DNA from: Neolewinella litorea
GTDB lineage: Bacteria; Bacteroidota; Bacteroidia; Chitinophagales; Saprospiraceae
Assembly: GCF_004803465.1 (NCBI RefSeq)
Contig: NZ_SRSF01000001.1
Span: 744,501-808,500, forward strand
DNA length: 64,000 nt
Reading direction: 5' to 3'
The notes under the pieces were generated by a model. It did not search any database. It saw nothing but the letters and a program-made list of their open reading frames with translations, and was not told where the DNA came from. Positions within the stretch are counted from its first letter, which is position 1. The number at the start of each line of letters is the position of its first letter. The position numbers were made by a program, and so were the translations under genes. Of this stretch, positions 7,800 to 15,735 are shown piece by piece.

Positions 7800-9209
7800 T
7801 TGCGTCCTCACCCAATCCTCGGAGCCATCCCACCCTACCCCAGCCGACGCGCTGTTCTGCTTTCCGTAACCGCCCTGGGCGGTATGCTCTGGCTGATCAA
7901 TTTGGGGTACAACCGCCCACTGTTCATCGACGAGGCCAACGTGGCGCGCAACCTCTTTGACCGCAGCTACGCCGAACTGTTCCAGCCACTCGATCACGCC
8001 CAGTACGCTCCCCCACTCTATCTGGTGCTGACGAAAATTCTGGGTGAGCTTTTCGGTTACCGCGAACTGGTGCTGCGCCTGCCAGCCTTTGCGGGTGGAC
8101 TGCTGGCGGTCTGCGCCCTTTGGCGGGCCGGAATCCACCTCCGTTTGGGTTACTTCACGGCCGTACCCCTGCTCTTGCTCTTCGTTAATCCCGCCGCCCT
8201 GCGCTACGTCACCGAACTCAAGCCGTACGGACTGGATTTGGGCGTTGGTGCCGGACTGCTGGTCCTGGGCATCGTCACGTCTATCGCAACCTCCCGCAGG
8301 CAATTAATCATGTGGACAATAGCAGGCATGGTTGCCCCCTGGCTGTCGTTGCCGGCCGTTTTCGTCCTGGCAGCGGTCGGCCTGCGCGGACTCTACCACG
8401 ATCGCCGGTGGGTGTTTCCGATCGTCGCCTGGCTGTTGTCCTTCGGCTTGCTGTACTTCACGGTGTTGCGGCCGTCCGTGGGCAGCGGCTACCTCAACAG
8501 TTTCCACCAGGACTATTTCCTGCCGTGGCCCGACACCCTGGCAGCCCTCGAGCAGTTTGGCCGCATCGGGTGGGGTTTAATGCGGCTGACTTTCGGGGTA
8601 ACGGCGGTGGCCCTAATCTGGGGAGCCTTGCTGTTGGTGGTCGGATGGCTCCCGCGGCCGCGCCACGCCTGGCTGCTTTTGCCGCTGGGCATTGTGCTGG
8701 TGGTATCCGGTTTAAGGTATTACAGCCTTATCGACCGGTTAATGCTCTTCGCTCTGCCGGGTTTATGGCTTATCGCAGGACTGGCAGCCCAACGACTTTG
8801 GCGAAAGAGTAGTCGCGTCACCCGGGCAGGTCTGGTGGTTTTGACGCTGATCGCATTGGATGGGAGCCACAGCCTCCGGTATTTCCGGCAGCCCATTACT
8901 TTCAGCGACGGTGCGAAACTGGCGGAGGCGGCAAAGGAGGGCGCGTACCGCGTTCACCCCCTCGCAGAACCGGTGGTCGATTATTACTTGCGCATCCATC
9001 CGGTAACGTCCGAAAAGGGTCAGGCGTCGGTACGGAAACCGTATGGCGTTTACGGGTCCGGAGAGGAACATTGGTTGTATGATGTATTGACGGCACCCCG
9101 ACCAAATCAGGACCTTCGGCGCGACAGTATCGGGGCGGCGGAGCGCGGGTGCCGGGTAGATTCCGAACCGCTGTACCGGGCCCGGATCCTGGTTATCAGA
9201 TGTCCCTGA
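7800..9209 (+). CDS. GT39-like membrane glycosyltransferase
   Basis: A 469-aa polytopic membrane protein resembling the ArnT/PMT (GT39) group, which use polyprenyl-phosphate sugars. The evidence is an acidic F-I-D-E-A motif in the first extracytoplasmic loop (residues 41-45), then Y-A-P-P-L-Y-L-V-L-T-K and Y-R-E-L-V-L-R-L-P-A-F, plus about ten hydrophobic helices. The start is unclear. TTG at 7800 keeps the whole first helix, while ATG at 7884 would cut into it, so I prefer TTG. The start sits only 9 bases after the tRNA terminator, and no promoter is obvious. The end overlaps the convergent Nudix-like gene by 14 bases. Substrate and acceptor are unknown. Confidence 0.75.
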   Translation: MRPHPILGAIPPYPSRRAVLLSVTALGGMLWLINLGYNRPLFIDEANVARNLFDRSYAELFQPLDHAQYAPPLYLVLTKILGELFGYRELVLRLPAFAGGLLAVCALWRAGIHLRLGYFTAVPLLLLFVNPAALRYVTELKPYGLDLGVGAGLLVLGIVTSIATSRRQLIMWTIAGMVAPWLSLPAVFVLAAVGLRGLYHDRRWVFPIVAWLLSFGLLYFTVLRPSVGSGYLNSFHQDYFLPWPDTLAALEQFGRIGWGLMRLTFGVTAVALIWGALLLVVGWLPRPRHAWLLLPLGIVLVVSGLRYYSLIDRLMLFALPGLWLIAGLAAQRLWRKSSRVTRAGLVVLTLIALDGSHSLRYFRQPITFSDGAKLAEAAKEGAYRVHPLAEPVVDYYLRIHPVTSEKGQASVRKPYGVYGSGEEHWLYDVLTAPRPNQDLRRDSIGAAERGCRVDSEPLYRARILVIRCP

Positions 9210-9579
9210 CGGAATTACGATCCGTAACGACCTCAAGTAACTCCCGCAAGAACTGTACCTGGCCGGGACTCAAATGGCTCTTCAGGGCTTCCTTGACGGT
9301 GAGAAAGGTACCGGATTCAATTTCCATCAGGCGGTCTTTCAACTCGCCGGCATCTTCGTAAAGCATCTGCTTCAAGCTAGGGATCTCGTGCCAGTCGCCC
9401 TCCACGGCAACGGCTTCCTCGCGGTCGTCAGCGGGTTCCAGCTCAATCAGGTCGGGATTATCCATGTTCAGATCGCCCCCGGGAAGCCCCCAGCGCTCGG
9501 ATTGCTGGGTAAGGAAGACCTCCAGGCCCCGCTCACGAAAACGATAGATGATGAGGCGGGCTTTTTTACGTAGTCCCAT
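9196..9579 (-). CDS. Nudix-like protein with degenerate Nudix box
   Basis: A 127-aa protein that begins M-G-L-R-K-K-A-R-L-I-I-Y-R-F and holds W-G-L-P-G-G-D-L, the entry into a Nudix box. The catalytic stretch G-x5-E-x7-R-E-U-x-E-E-x-G-U is only partly there: an R-E-E is present about twenty residues on, but the E-E-x-G part is not recognisable. It may bind rather than hydrolyse nucleotides, or have another role. The ATG at 9579 was preferred to one at 9678 because the added residues are not conserved-looking and would leave no room for a promoter. It converges with the glycosyltransferase. Confidence 0.6.
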   Translation of the reverse strand: MGLRKKARLIIYRFRERGLEVFLTQQSERWGLPGGDLNMDNPDLIELEPADDREEAVAVEGDWHEIPSLKQMLYEDAGELKDRLMEIESGTFLTVKEALKSHLSPGQVQFLRELLEVVTDRNSVRDI

Positions 9580-9721
9580 AGGTTTGGTAGGTAAAGAATG
9601 ACCGGAGTGTGCGGGATCGCGCGGCCGGTACAAGCTAAATAACGTATGCCGTATTATTGTTTGGCAACGAAGATACAACGAAGCCTACCCCGGTACCGTT
9701 CTGAGCCTACAAACTACCGCA

Positions 9722-10438
9722 ATGAAGTATTTCCTTTTTCTACTATTGCTAAATCCACTGTTGACCTTTGGACAGTCCGCTGACGGGGGCCTGGAAGGGG
9801 CCTGGCAGTCGGCCTTCGCCGGAGCCGAAGGGAAAACCAACGAACTATCCATGATCATCCAGGACGGCTATTTCGTCATGACCGCCTACAACCAGGAAGA
9901 CAAAGCTTTTCTGGCTACCCTGGGCGGGTCCTATGAGGTGGCCGGTGATACCCTCCACGTAACTTACGAATGGGACAGCTCGGTACCCGAGAATGTCGGG
10001 ATCACCCGCGCCATGCCGTACATGGTGAACGGAAGCCTGTTGGTCTTCAACAACGACAAGGTCTGGCAGCGTGTAGACGACGGAACAGGTCCACTCGCCG
10101 GTGCCTGGCAAATTACCGGACGCAAGCAGGATGGGGAAATGCGGCGCCGCGAACCCACCGGTCCACGGCGCACGATGAAGATTTTGTCCGGCAGCCGCTT
10201 TCAGTGGATCGCCTACAATACCGAAACGCGCGAAATGCTCGGCACTGGCGGAGGAACCTATTCGGCCGACGAACCCCAGTACATAGAACGGATCGAATTT
10301 TTCAGTCGCGACCCGCAGCGGGTCGGCGACCAGCTCAGCTTCGACTTCAAGATCCGCAATGACGAGTGGCACCACATGGGCCTCAGCAGTAAGGGCGACC
10401 CCATCTACGAAACCTGGGGCCACCGACCACCGCAGTAA
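9722..10438 (+). CDS. Secreted tandem lipocalin-like protein
   Basis: A 238-aa exported protein with a signal peptide (1-17, ending T-F-G-Q). Two similar halves each start with G-A-W-Q (about residues 26-29 and 124-127). The second half has F-Q-W-I-A-Y-N-T-E-T followed by G-T-G-G-G-T-Y, and the end reads W-H-H-M-G-L-S-S-K-G-D-P-I-Y. Similar proteins are widespread in Bacteroidota and usually named only as membrane or secreted protein. The repeated G-x-W openings suggest two small lipocalin-like barrels. Function and ligand are unknown. It converges with the T9SS protein downstream. Confidence 0.7.
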   Translation: MKYFLFLLLLNPLLTFGQSADGGLEGAWQSAFAGAEGKTNELSMIIQDGYFVMTAYNQEDKAFLATLGGSYEVAGDTLHVTYEWDSSVPENVGITRAMPYMVNGSLLVFNNDKVWQRVDDGTGPLAGAWQITGRKQDGEMRRREPTGPRRTMKILSGSRFQWIAYNTETREMLGTGGGTYSADEPQYIERIEFFSRDPQRVGDQLSFDFKIRNDEWHHMGLSSKGDPIYETWGHRPPQ

Positions 10439-10450
10439 TTCACGGCTTCC

Positions 10451-10478
10451 CACTGACCCCCAAGGGGACCATTCAGTG
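10451..10478. terminator. Possible bidirectional hairpin
   Basis: CACTGA (10451-10456) pairs with TCAGTG (10473-10478), and an inner CCCC can pair with GGGG around AA. It lies between the converging secreted-protein genes and overlaps the stop of the second. There is no T tract, so terminator function is uncertain. Confidence 0.3.
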
Positions 10479-11447
10479 CTGAATGAGCAGCCGCTGCGAT
10501 GCAGATGGCGCAGACCCCAGGGGCCGTACCAGGTACATTCCGACCGGCAGCATCTGGACATCGATGCCCCGACTGGCTTCCTCCGCCGTATACACACCCA
10601 CGCGCTGTCCGCTTGCCTGATAAAGGGCTACGGCCGAAGCTTGCTGGGGAAGAACGACGCGTACCGACGTATTGGCGGGATTGGGGAACAGGGCTAAGGA
10701 TTCCGCACCGGTCTGGCCGGGGACGAACACCATGTTGCTTAAGCTGAAGGTACCGGCGTAGTCCATTTGTTTCACGCGGTAGTAAGCCCCTTCACTTGGC
10801 CACGGCTGGACAGCGGAGTAATTTTTTTCCAGCAATCCATTGTCCAGGAAAGCGATCTCCGCTACCGATTCGAATCCATTGCCATGGTCGGCTTCAAGCA
10901 GGTAACCGCGTACGTCAACCTCATCGGCGACCGACCAGTCGAACACCACATTTTCCCCCGCGGGCCGGTAGGAAAGATCCTTTGTCCAGGTTACCGGGAA
11001 TGCCGAACTGGCAACGATGTTAATGGTGATGATATCGGTCTTAATTTGACCACTGTTGCCCTGCGGGCGCGAGTAAATCAACTGTACGCTTCCTACGGCA
11101 AACAGGTCGACGGTTATGCCGAAATCGCCCGAGGGAAGCGGGATGGGCGGGATAAAAGTTCCTTGTTCAATAGGGACAACAACGGGGGCACCGTCGATAC
11201 TAGGATAAACCGTAATGGTAGCCAGCGTACCTTCACCTTGCACCTGCTGGATGCCGAGGCTACCGGAATTATTTCCAGCAATCTTCACGCAGTCGGAGTA
11301 GGTTTCCCCGACTTCGACCGTCGTTTTGAAGTTGTTGAGATAGGACTGCAGCGCCTTGCTGGGGGAGGTCAGACATGGGTTCTGCGCCGCACCGATAAGG
11401 GGGAGCAGCATCAGCGCGAGGCTGATACGAAAGTAAAGGTGTTTCAT
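10473..11447 (-). CDS. Secreted protein with T9SS type A sorting tail
   Basis: A 324-aa exported protein with a signal peptide ending near G-A-A-Q (residues 1-22). The C-terminal 75 residues have the type A T9SS sorting pattern: L-F-P-N-P-A-N-T-S-V-R-V, then A-L-Y-Q-A-S-G-Q-R-V, and P-V-G-M-Y-L-V near the end. T9SS carries such proteins across the outer membrane and normally removes the tail. The preceding segment (Y-Y-R-V-K-Q-M-D-Y-A-G) resembles the fibronectin/Ig-like linker common just before these tails. The first 170 residues are not recognised. It is a single gene with its own upstream region. Confidence 0.82.
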   Translation of the reverse strand: MKHLYFRISLALMLLPLIGAAQNPCLTSPSKALQSYLNNFKTTVEVGETYSDCVKIAGNNSGSLGIQQVQGEGTLATITVYPSIDGAPVVVPIEQGTFIPPIPLPSGDFGITVDLFAVGSVQLIYSRPQGNSGQIKTDIITINIVASSAFPVTWTKDLSYRPAGENVVFDWSVADEVDVRGYLLEADHGNGFESVAEIAFLDNGLLEKNYSAVQPWPSEGAYYRVKQMDYAGTFSLSNMVFVPGQTGAESLALFPNPANTSVRVVLPQQASAVALYQASGQRVGVYTAEEASRGIDVQMLPVGMYLVRPLGSAPSASQRLLIQH

Positions 11448-11586
11448 GTTATTAGGTAGTTAGACGAAAGAGGAGACAAAGAATAGACTCGTAACCGTGG
11501 CCGAAAGGTTAAACCCTCTCGTCGGTACAATATCTGATGTAAACCCTTTCCTACCCAAATGTTCGGCGGATGGCAGCCAAACGGAG

Positions 11587-11658
11587 TAGCCCCAGCAAGA
11601 CTCGAACTTGCATTTTCGGTTTAGGAAACCAACGTTCTATCCCTTGAACTATGGGGCT
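11587..11658 (-). tRNA. tRNA-Arg (anticodon CCT)
   Basis: On the minus strand it folds as acceptor AGCCCCA/TGGGGCT, D arm GTTC/GAAC, anticodon stem TTGGT/ACCGA with loop TTCCTAA (anticodon CCT, + positions 11623-11625), T arm GCAAG/CTTGC with loop TTCGAGT, and discriminator A. No CCA is encoded. It reads AGG codons. Confidence 0.95.
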
Positions 11659-11685
11659 GCTTCCCGGCGCCCGGCGGCGGGGCGG

Positions 11686-11693
11686 CAAATATA
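11686..11693 (-). promoter_or_regulatory. -7 promoter element of tRNA-Arg
   Basis: CAAATATA on + is TATATTTG on -, the same octamer as in the tRNA-Gly promoter, 27 bases before the tRNA 5' end. It lies beside the 3' end of msrB, so the tRNA seems independently transcribed. Confidence 0.6.
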
Positions 11694-11697
11694 CGTT

Positions 11698-12246
11698 TTA
11701 CAGATCGGCTTCGGGCACAAAATTGAGCGCCGCGCCATTGATGCAGTAGCGTAAACCGGTGGGTTCCGGACCGTCGGGAAAGACGTGGCCCTGGTGCCCC
11801 CCACAGCGGGCGCAGCTTACCTCTACGCGCTCCATACCAAACTTGCGGTCCACATCCTGCTGGATATAGAGTGAATTGATCGGCTCGTAAAAACTTGGCC
11901 AACCTGTGCCGGACTCAAATTTTGTACTGCTGCTGAACAGCGGCAGTCCGCAAGCACGGCAGGCGAATACGCCGGCTTCCTTTACGTCATTAAGTGGACT
12001 GCTGAAGCTGGGCTCGGTCCCGTCTTCCCGCAGAACGTGAAACTCCTGGTCGGTTAGGATGCTCTTCCAGTATTTGGTGGTGGTGTCAATCCTGTTTATC
12101 TCGCCAGGCTGCGCCGGGGGGTCGTAGCGGTATTCGGGCAAATCCGGCGTAACCCCGGCCGCGACGTCGGAACTCGACGCGGTGGTCTGGGAAGTGGAGT
12201 TGCAGGCCAGTACGAAAAGCAGGGCCAGAGAAAGCAGGATACGCAT
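11698..12246 (-). CDS. msrB: Peptide-methionine (R)-S-oxide reductase, lipoprotein
   Basis: Reduces the R form of methionine sulfoxide in proteins. At 182 aa, a lipoprotein signal (L-F-V-L-A-C, Cys15) and a linker precede the MsrB domain (about 55-180). The zinc pairs are Cys96/Cys99 (C-R-A-C) and Cys145/Cys148 (C-A-R-C), with G-T-G-W-P-S-F at 113-119. The catalytic Cys168 lies in R-Y-C-I-N-G-A-A-L-N-F. The lipid anchor puts it in the periplasm, protecting envelope proteins from oxidation. No MsrA is adjacent. Confidence 0.95.
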   Translation of the reverse strand: MRILLSLALLFVLACNSTSQTTASSSDVAAGVTPDLPEYRYDPPAQPGEINRIDTTTKYWKSILTDQEFHVLREDGTEPSFSSPLNDVKEAGVFACRACGLPLFSSSTKFESGTGWPSFYEPINSLYIQQDVDRKFGMERVEVSCARCGGHQGHVFPDGPEPTGLRYCINGAALNFVPEADL

Positions 12247-12328
12247 GGTAGAAGATTTGTTGCTATAACGTCCGATTGGGGCGGGAGGGTTTAGGGGTTT
12301 CTATCCACTGTCGCCACCCCGGCTACCA

Positions 12329-13807
12329 TTACTCGGCTGCCCCCCCGATCCAGGTGGGTAAACTGGTGGCATTAAACTCCCACAGCCACGGCAGGGCGAA
12401 GTAGCACACCAGCGCTATGACCAGAATGGAAATCAGGTTGAGCCAAAGTCCGGCGCGCACCATGTCCGGTATCGTCAGGTACCCCGACCCGAATACCACC
12501 GCGTTGGGGGGCGTGGCTACCGGCAGCATGAAGGCACAGGTGCCGGCCAGGCAGGCCGGCACCATCAGGGTGAAGGGGTGAACGCCTAGGGGCAGTGCGG
12601 CCGCCGCTAATACCGGCATAAGCATCGAGGTGGTGGCCACGTTGCTCGTAATCTCCGTCATAAAGTTAACGGCCGCGGTGACCGCCAGGACCACCACTAG
12701 CAATCCCACGCCCTCCGGTATTCGCAGGGATGCTCCGATGTATTCCGCCAGTCCACTCACGCCAAAACCGGCCGCCAGGGCAAATCCGCTACCCAGCAGC
12801 AAAATGATACCCCAGGGCAACTTCACCGCCTCCGACCATTCGAGCAGGGCCCGGTCGTCGCCCCCGGGGCCAGGCACCAGAAAGAGGGCAATACCCCCTA
12901 TGATCGCGATGATCGGATCATCAAAGCCGGGCAGAAACCGTTCCAGTACGCTGGTCCGAAAGATCCAGGCCAGGGCCGTGACGCTGAAAACCGCCAGCAC
13001 CTTTTTTTCCTCGGCGGACATAGGCCCCAAAGCGGCCAACTGACGGCGCACCTCTTCCCGCCCGCCGCGAAAGGCCCGCTGCTCGAAGCGGAAAGCCACC
13101 CGTGTTAGATACCACCAACACATCAGCAGCAGTATCACGGCAATGGGAAAGCCCAACATGAACCAGCGCGCGAAACTGATCTCGACGCCAAATGCTTCCC
13201 GGACCACGCCCGCGAAAACCAGATTGACCGGGGTCCCGATAAGGGTAGCCATGCCCCCGATGGAGGCGCTATACGCCACGGCCAGCATCAGGGCCTTGCC
13301 GAATTGCTGGTTCTCGTTCACTTGCGTGGAGGGGTCGTCGCCCAGGTGGGCGGCGATGGCTGTGGCGATGGGGAGCATCATGACGGCAGTGGCCGTATTG
13401 GAGATCCACATGGAAAGCAGGGCGGTGGCCGCCATGGCCCCCAGGATGATCATGCGCACGTTGGAACCGATCAGGGCAATGACGCCCAGGGCGATACGCC
13501 GGTGCAGGTTCCACTTCTCGATGGCCATCGCAATGAGGAAGCCACCCAGGAAAAGGAACACGTAGCGGTGTCCGTAACCAGCCGTGGTAACATCCAGGTC
13601 GGCCGCTCCCGACAGCGGAAAAAGCACAATCGGCAGAAGGGCGGTAACCGCGATGGGCACCGCCTCCGTCACCCACCAGACTGCCATCCAGACCGTAGTG
13701 GCCAGTACGGCCGTGCCCGCCGGGGGAAGACCTTCGGGGCGCAGGAACAACTGGCAGGCGATAAACAGTAGCGGCCCGAGGAATAAGCCCAGTGTGCGGG
13801 TATTCAT
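12329..13807 (-). CDS. DASS (SLC13) sodium/anion symporter
   Basis: A 492-aa membrane protein of the divalent anion:Na+ symporter family, which carry dicarboxylates, sulfate or similar anions. About eleven to twelve helices are visible. The two family S-N-T motifs are represented by I-S-N-T-A-T-A (about 136-142) and T-S-N-V-A-T-T in the second half. The C-terminal signature P-V-A-T-P-P-N-A-V-V-F-G-S-G is intact. Its start codon overlaps the glycerate kinase stop by 4 bases (13804-13807), so translation is coupled. This context makes glycerate or a related hydroxy-acid a reasonable guess for the substrate; the sequence does not decide it. Confidence 0.9.
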   Translation of the reverse strand: MNTRTLGLFLGPLLFIACQLFLRPEGLPPAGTAVLATTVWMAVWWVTEAVPIAVTALLPIVLFPLSGAADLDVTTAGYGHRYVFLFLGGFLIAMAIEKWNLHRRIALGVIALIGSNVRMIILGAMAATALLSMWISNTATAVMMLPIATAIAAHLGDDPSTQVNENQQFGKALMLAVAYSASIGGMATLIGTPVNLVFAGVVREAFGVEISFARWFMLGFPIAVILLLMCWWYLTRVAFRFEQRAFRGGREEVRRQLAALGPMSAEEKKVLAVFSVTALAWIFRTSVLERFLPGFDDPIIAIIGGIALFLVPGPGGDDRALLEWSEAVKLPWGIILLLGSGFALAAGFGVSGLAEYIGASLRIPEGVGLLVVVLAVTAAVNFMTEITSNVATTSMLMPVLAAAALPLGVHPFTLMVPACLAGTCAFMLPVATPPNAVVFGSGYLTIPDMVRAGLWLNLISILVIALVCYFALPWLWEFNATSLPTWIGGAAE

Positions 13808-14937
13808 GTTCGGGGAGTTGTATCATCCCCGCCCACCTTTCCGTGGCGGTTGGCCAGGTAGTCGTAAACCGTTTCCTCGAGCAGTTCCGCGGCGCGCAAC
13901 ATACTTTCCTCCTTGCTCACGCCCTTTCGGTCCAGGGCGAGGATGGCTTCCGCGCCAAGCTCGGAAGCGGAGAGTTCCGAGGTGCCGCAAACCGCGACGG
14001 TTGGCCGGTGATGACGCAGGACTCCAGCAACTACTTTACCATGTAAGGTTTGGCTATCGATTTTTCCTTCCCCCGTCAGTATCAGGTCGGCATGCCGGGC
14101 CAGCTTTTCGAACCCTACAGCTGCGAACAGGCCGTCTACCCCGCTTTCCAGTCGCGCGCCGAGAAAGGCCACGGCTCCCGCCCCCAGGCCACCGGCGGCA
14201 CCCGCACCCTTGAGGTGGCGAACGTCAACCTTCAATTGGTCTGCTATGCAATCGGCAAAATGCGCCTGGTTGCTTTCCAGCGTAGGCAGATCGTCGTCCG
14301 TGGCGCCCTTCTGGCGGGCGTAGGTATAAGTGGCGCCCTCGGGGCCCAATAGTGGGTTATCGACGTCGCAGAGGGCCGTGATGGTGGCTTTGGCGAGCCC
14401 GGGGTGGCGACCCTCGGTAATGATCCGGTCAACGAATTTCAGACTGTCCGCCATGGGTACGAAATCGTAGCCCTGCTTGCTGATGAATCGATAGCCCAGG
14501 GCAGCCGCCATTCCGGCCCCGCAGTCGCTGGTGGAGCTACCACCCAACAGCAGGGTAATATCCGTGGCACCACGGGCCAGCGCGTCGTCAATCAAGGTTC
14601 CAACACCCACCGTAGTAGTGTTGCGCGGATCGCGGCGGGGCCCCGGTACCAGGTGCAGCCCGCAGGCGGTGGCTGATTCGATTACGGCCCGCCCGTTGCC
14701 GAGCAGGTATTCGGCATCGAGCGGACGGCGCAGGGGGCCGGCCACCGTCAGGCGACGGCGCTTCATCCCCGGCCGCCGGGCCAGCAGGGCAAGACTCCCT
14801 TCGCCCCCGTCGGCAAGGGGCTGCACGTTTATGTCTGCGTGGGGCAAGGCACGCCGCACCCCCCGGGACATTGCCCGGGCGGCAGCTTCGGCCGTAAGGC
14901 TTCCCTTGAATTTATCGGGGCAGATCAGAATATTCAC
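13804..14937 (-). CDS. Glycerate kinase (GarK/GlxK type)
   Basis: Phosphorylates D-glycerate with ATP, feeding it into lower glycolysis. At 377 aa it matches the type I family. It opens with I-L-I-C-P-D-K-F-K-G-S-L-T-A and has P-L-A-D-G-G-E-G at about 41-48. Further on it has L-L-L-G-G-S-S-T-S-D-C-G-A-G-M and G-A-G-A-A-G-G-L-G-A-G, and a late L-I-L-T-G-E-G-K-I-D. It sits between a DUF1080 protein (12-base gap upstream) and a DASS transporter (4-base overlap downstream), an arrangement for uptake and use of a sugar-derived acid. The 2- or 3-phosphate product cannot be told from the sequence. Confidence 0.92.
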   Translation of the reverse strand: MNILICPDKFKGSLTAEAAARAMSRGVRRALPHADINVQPLADGGEGSLALLARRPGMKRRRLTVAGPLRRPLDAEYLLGNGRAVIESATACGLHLVPGPRRDPRNTTTVGVGTLIDDALARGATDITLLLGGSSTSDCGAGMAAALGYRFISKQGYDFVPMADSLKFVDRIITEGRHPGLAKATITALCDVDNPLLGPEGATYTYARQKGATDDDLPTLESNQAHFADCIADQLKVDVRHLKGAGAAGGLGAGAVAFLGARLESGVDGLFAAVGFEKLARHADLILTGEGKIDSQTLHGKVVAGVLRHHRPTVAVCGTSELSASELGAEAILALDRKGVSKEESMLRAAELLEETVYDYLANRHGKVGGDDTTPRT

Positions 14938-14949
14938 CGGCGCGACGGG

Positions 14950-15684
14950 CTAAAGCTCCCGCACCCAGATGTTGCGGTAGGCGACCTTGTTGCTGTGGTC
15001 CTGTAGCTTGATCACGTCGTCGCCGTGGGCCACATAATGGGGTAAACCGATGTACTCGGTGGGGCCTTTGACCTCGAAGTGGTTCAGGACCACCACGCCG
15101 TTCATGAGCAGGGTGACGTAGGCGGGCCGGATTAGCATGCCGTCGTCGTTGAAGTGGGGCGCATTGTAGATGATGTCGTAGCTCTGCCACTCGCCCTGCG
15201 GCTTCAGCGCATTCACCAGCGGTGGCGTTTGCTTGTAGACCGATCCGGCCTGGCCGTTGGTGTAAGTATCGCTGCCTTCGCTTTCCAGCACCTGGATTTC
15301 GTAGCGGTTCTGTAGGAAGATACCGCTATTGCCGCGTTGCTGTCCTTCCTTATCGGGTTCGGCCGGCGACTTCCATTCCACGTGAAGTTGCATGTCGCCG
15401 AACTTGCGGCGGGTAGCAATATCGCCGGACCCGGGATTGACCACCAGGGTGTTACCTTCTTTCGTCCATTCGGCCGGGCCACCGCCGTTGGCGCTCACCC
15501 ATTCGCTGGCGTCGGCTCCTTCGCCAAGCAGCACGATCGCGTCGGCGGGGGGGTCACCGAGTTGATTGCCGGGCTTGACCTTCGGCGGTACCGGTTCGTA
15601 ATATTCCGTGGCTTTGGGGTCCGTAATTTGCCCGTAACACGATACGGCCACAAGGCAAAGCAGGAGAGAAAAGGTATGGCGCAT
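14950..15684 (-). CDS. DUF1080 (3-keto-disaccharide hydrolase-like) secreted protein
   Basis: A 244-aa exported protein with a signal peptide (M-R-H-T-F-S-L-L-L-C) from the ATG at 15684; the longer start at 15708 would add charged residues before it. The DUF1080 domain is a concanavalin-like beta-sandwich. It shows D-M-Q-L-H-V-E-W-K-S-P, then G-N-S-G-I-F-L-Q-N-R-Y-E-I-Q-V-L-E-S, G-E-W-Q-S-Y-D-I-I-Y and the closing I-W-V-R-E-L. Some members cleave 3-keto-glycosides. It is first in the operon with glycerate kinase and the DASS transporter, which suggests glycan or sugar-acid breakdown. The exact substrate is unknown. Confidence 0.87.
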   Translation of the reverse strand: MRHTFSLLLCLVAVSCYGQITDPKATEYYEPVPPKVKPGNQLGDPPADAIVLLGEGADASEWVSANGGGPAEWTKEGNTLVVNPGSGDIATRRKFGDMQLHVEWKSPAEPDKEGQQRGNSGIFLQNRYEIQVLESEGSDTYTNGQAGSVYKQTPPLVNALKPQGEWQSYDIIYNAPHFNDDGMLIRPAYVTLLMNGVVVLNHFEVKGPTEYIGLPHYVAHGDDVIKLQDHSNKVAYRNIWVREL

Positions 15685-15735
15685 GATTGATGTTCTAGTT
15701 CTCGCCAAGGTAGCAACTACCCATCAATTTGTTCC

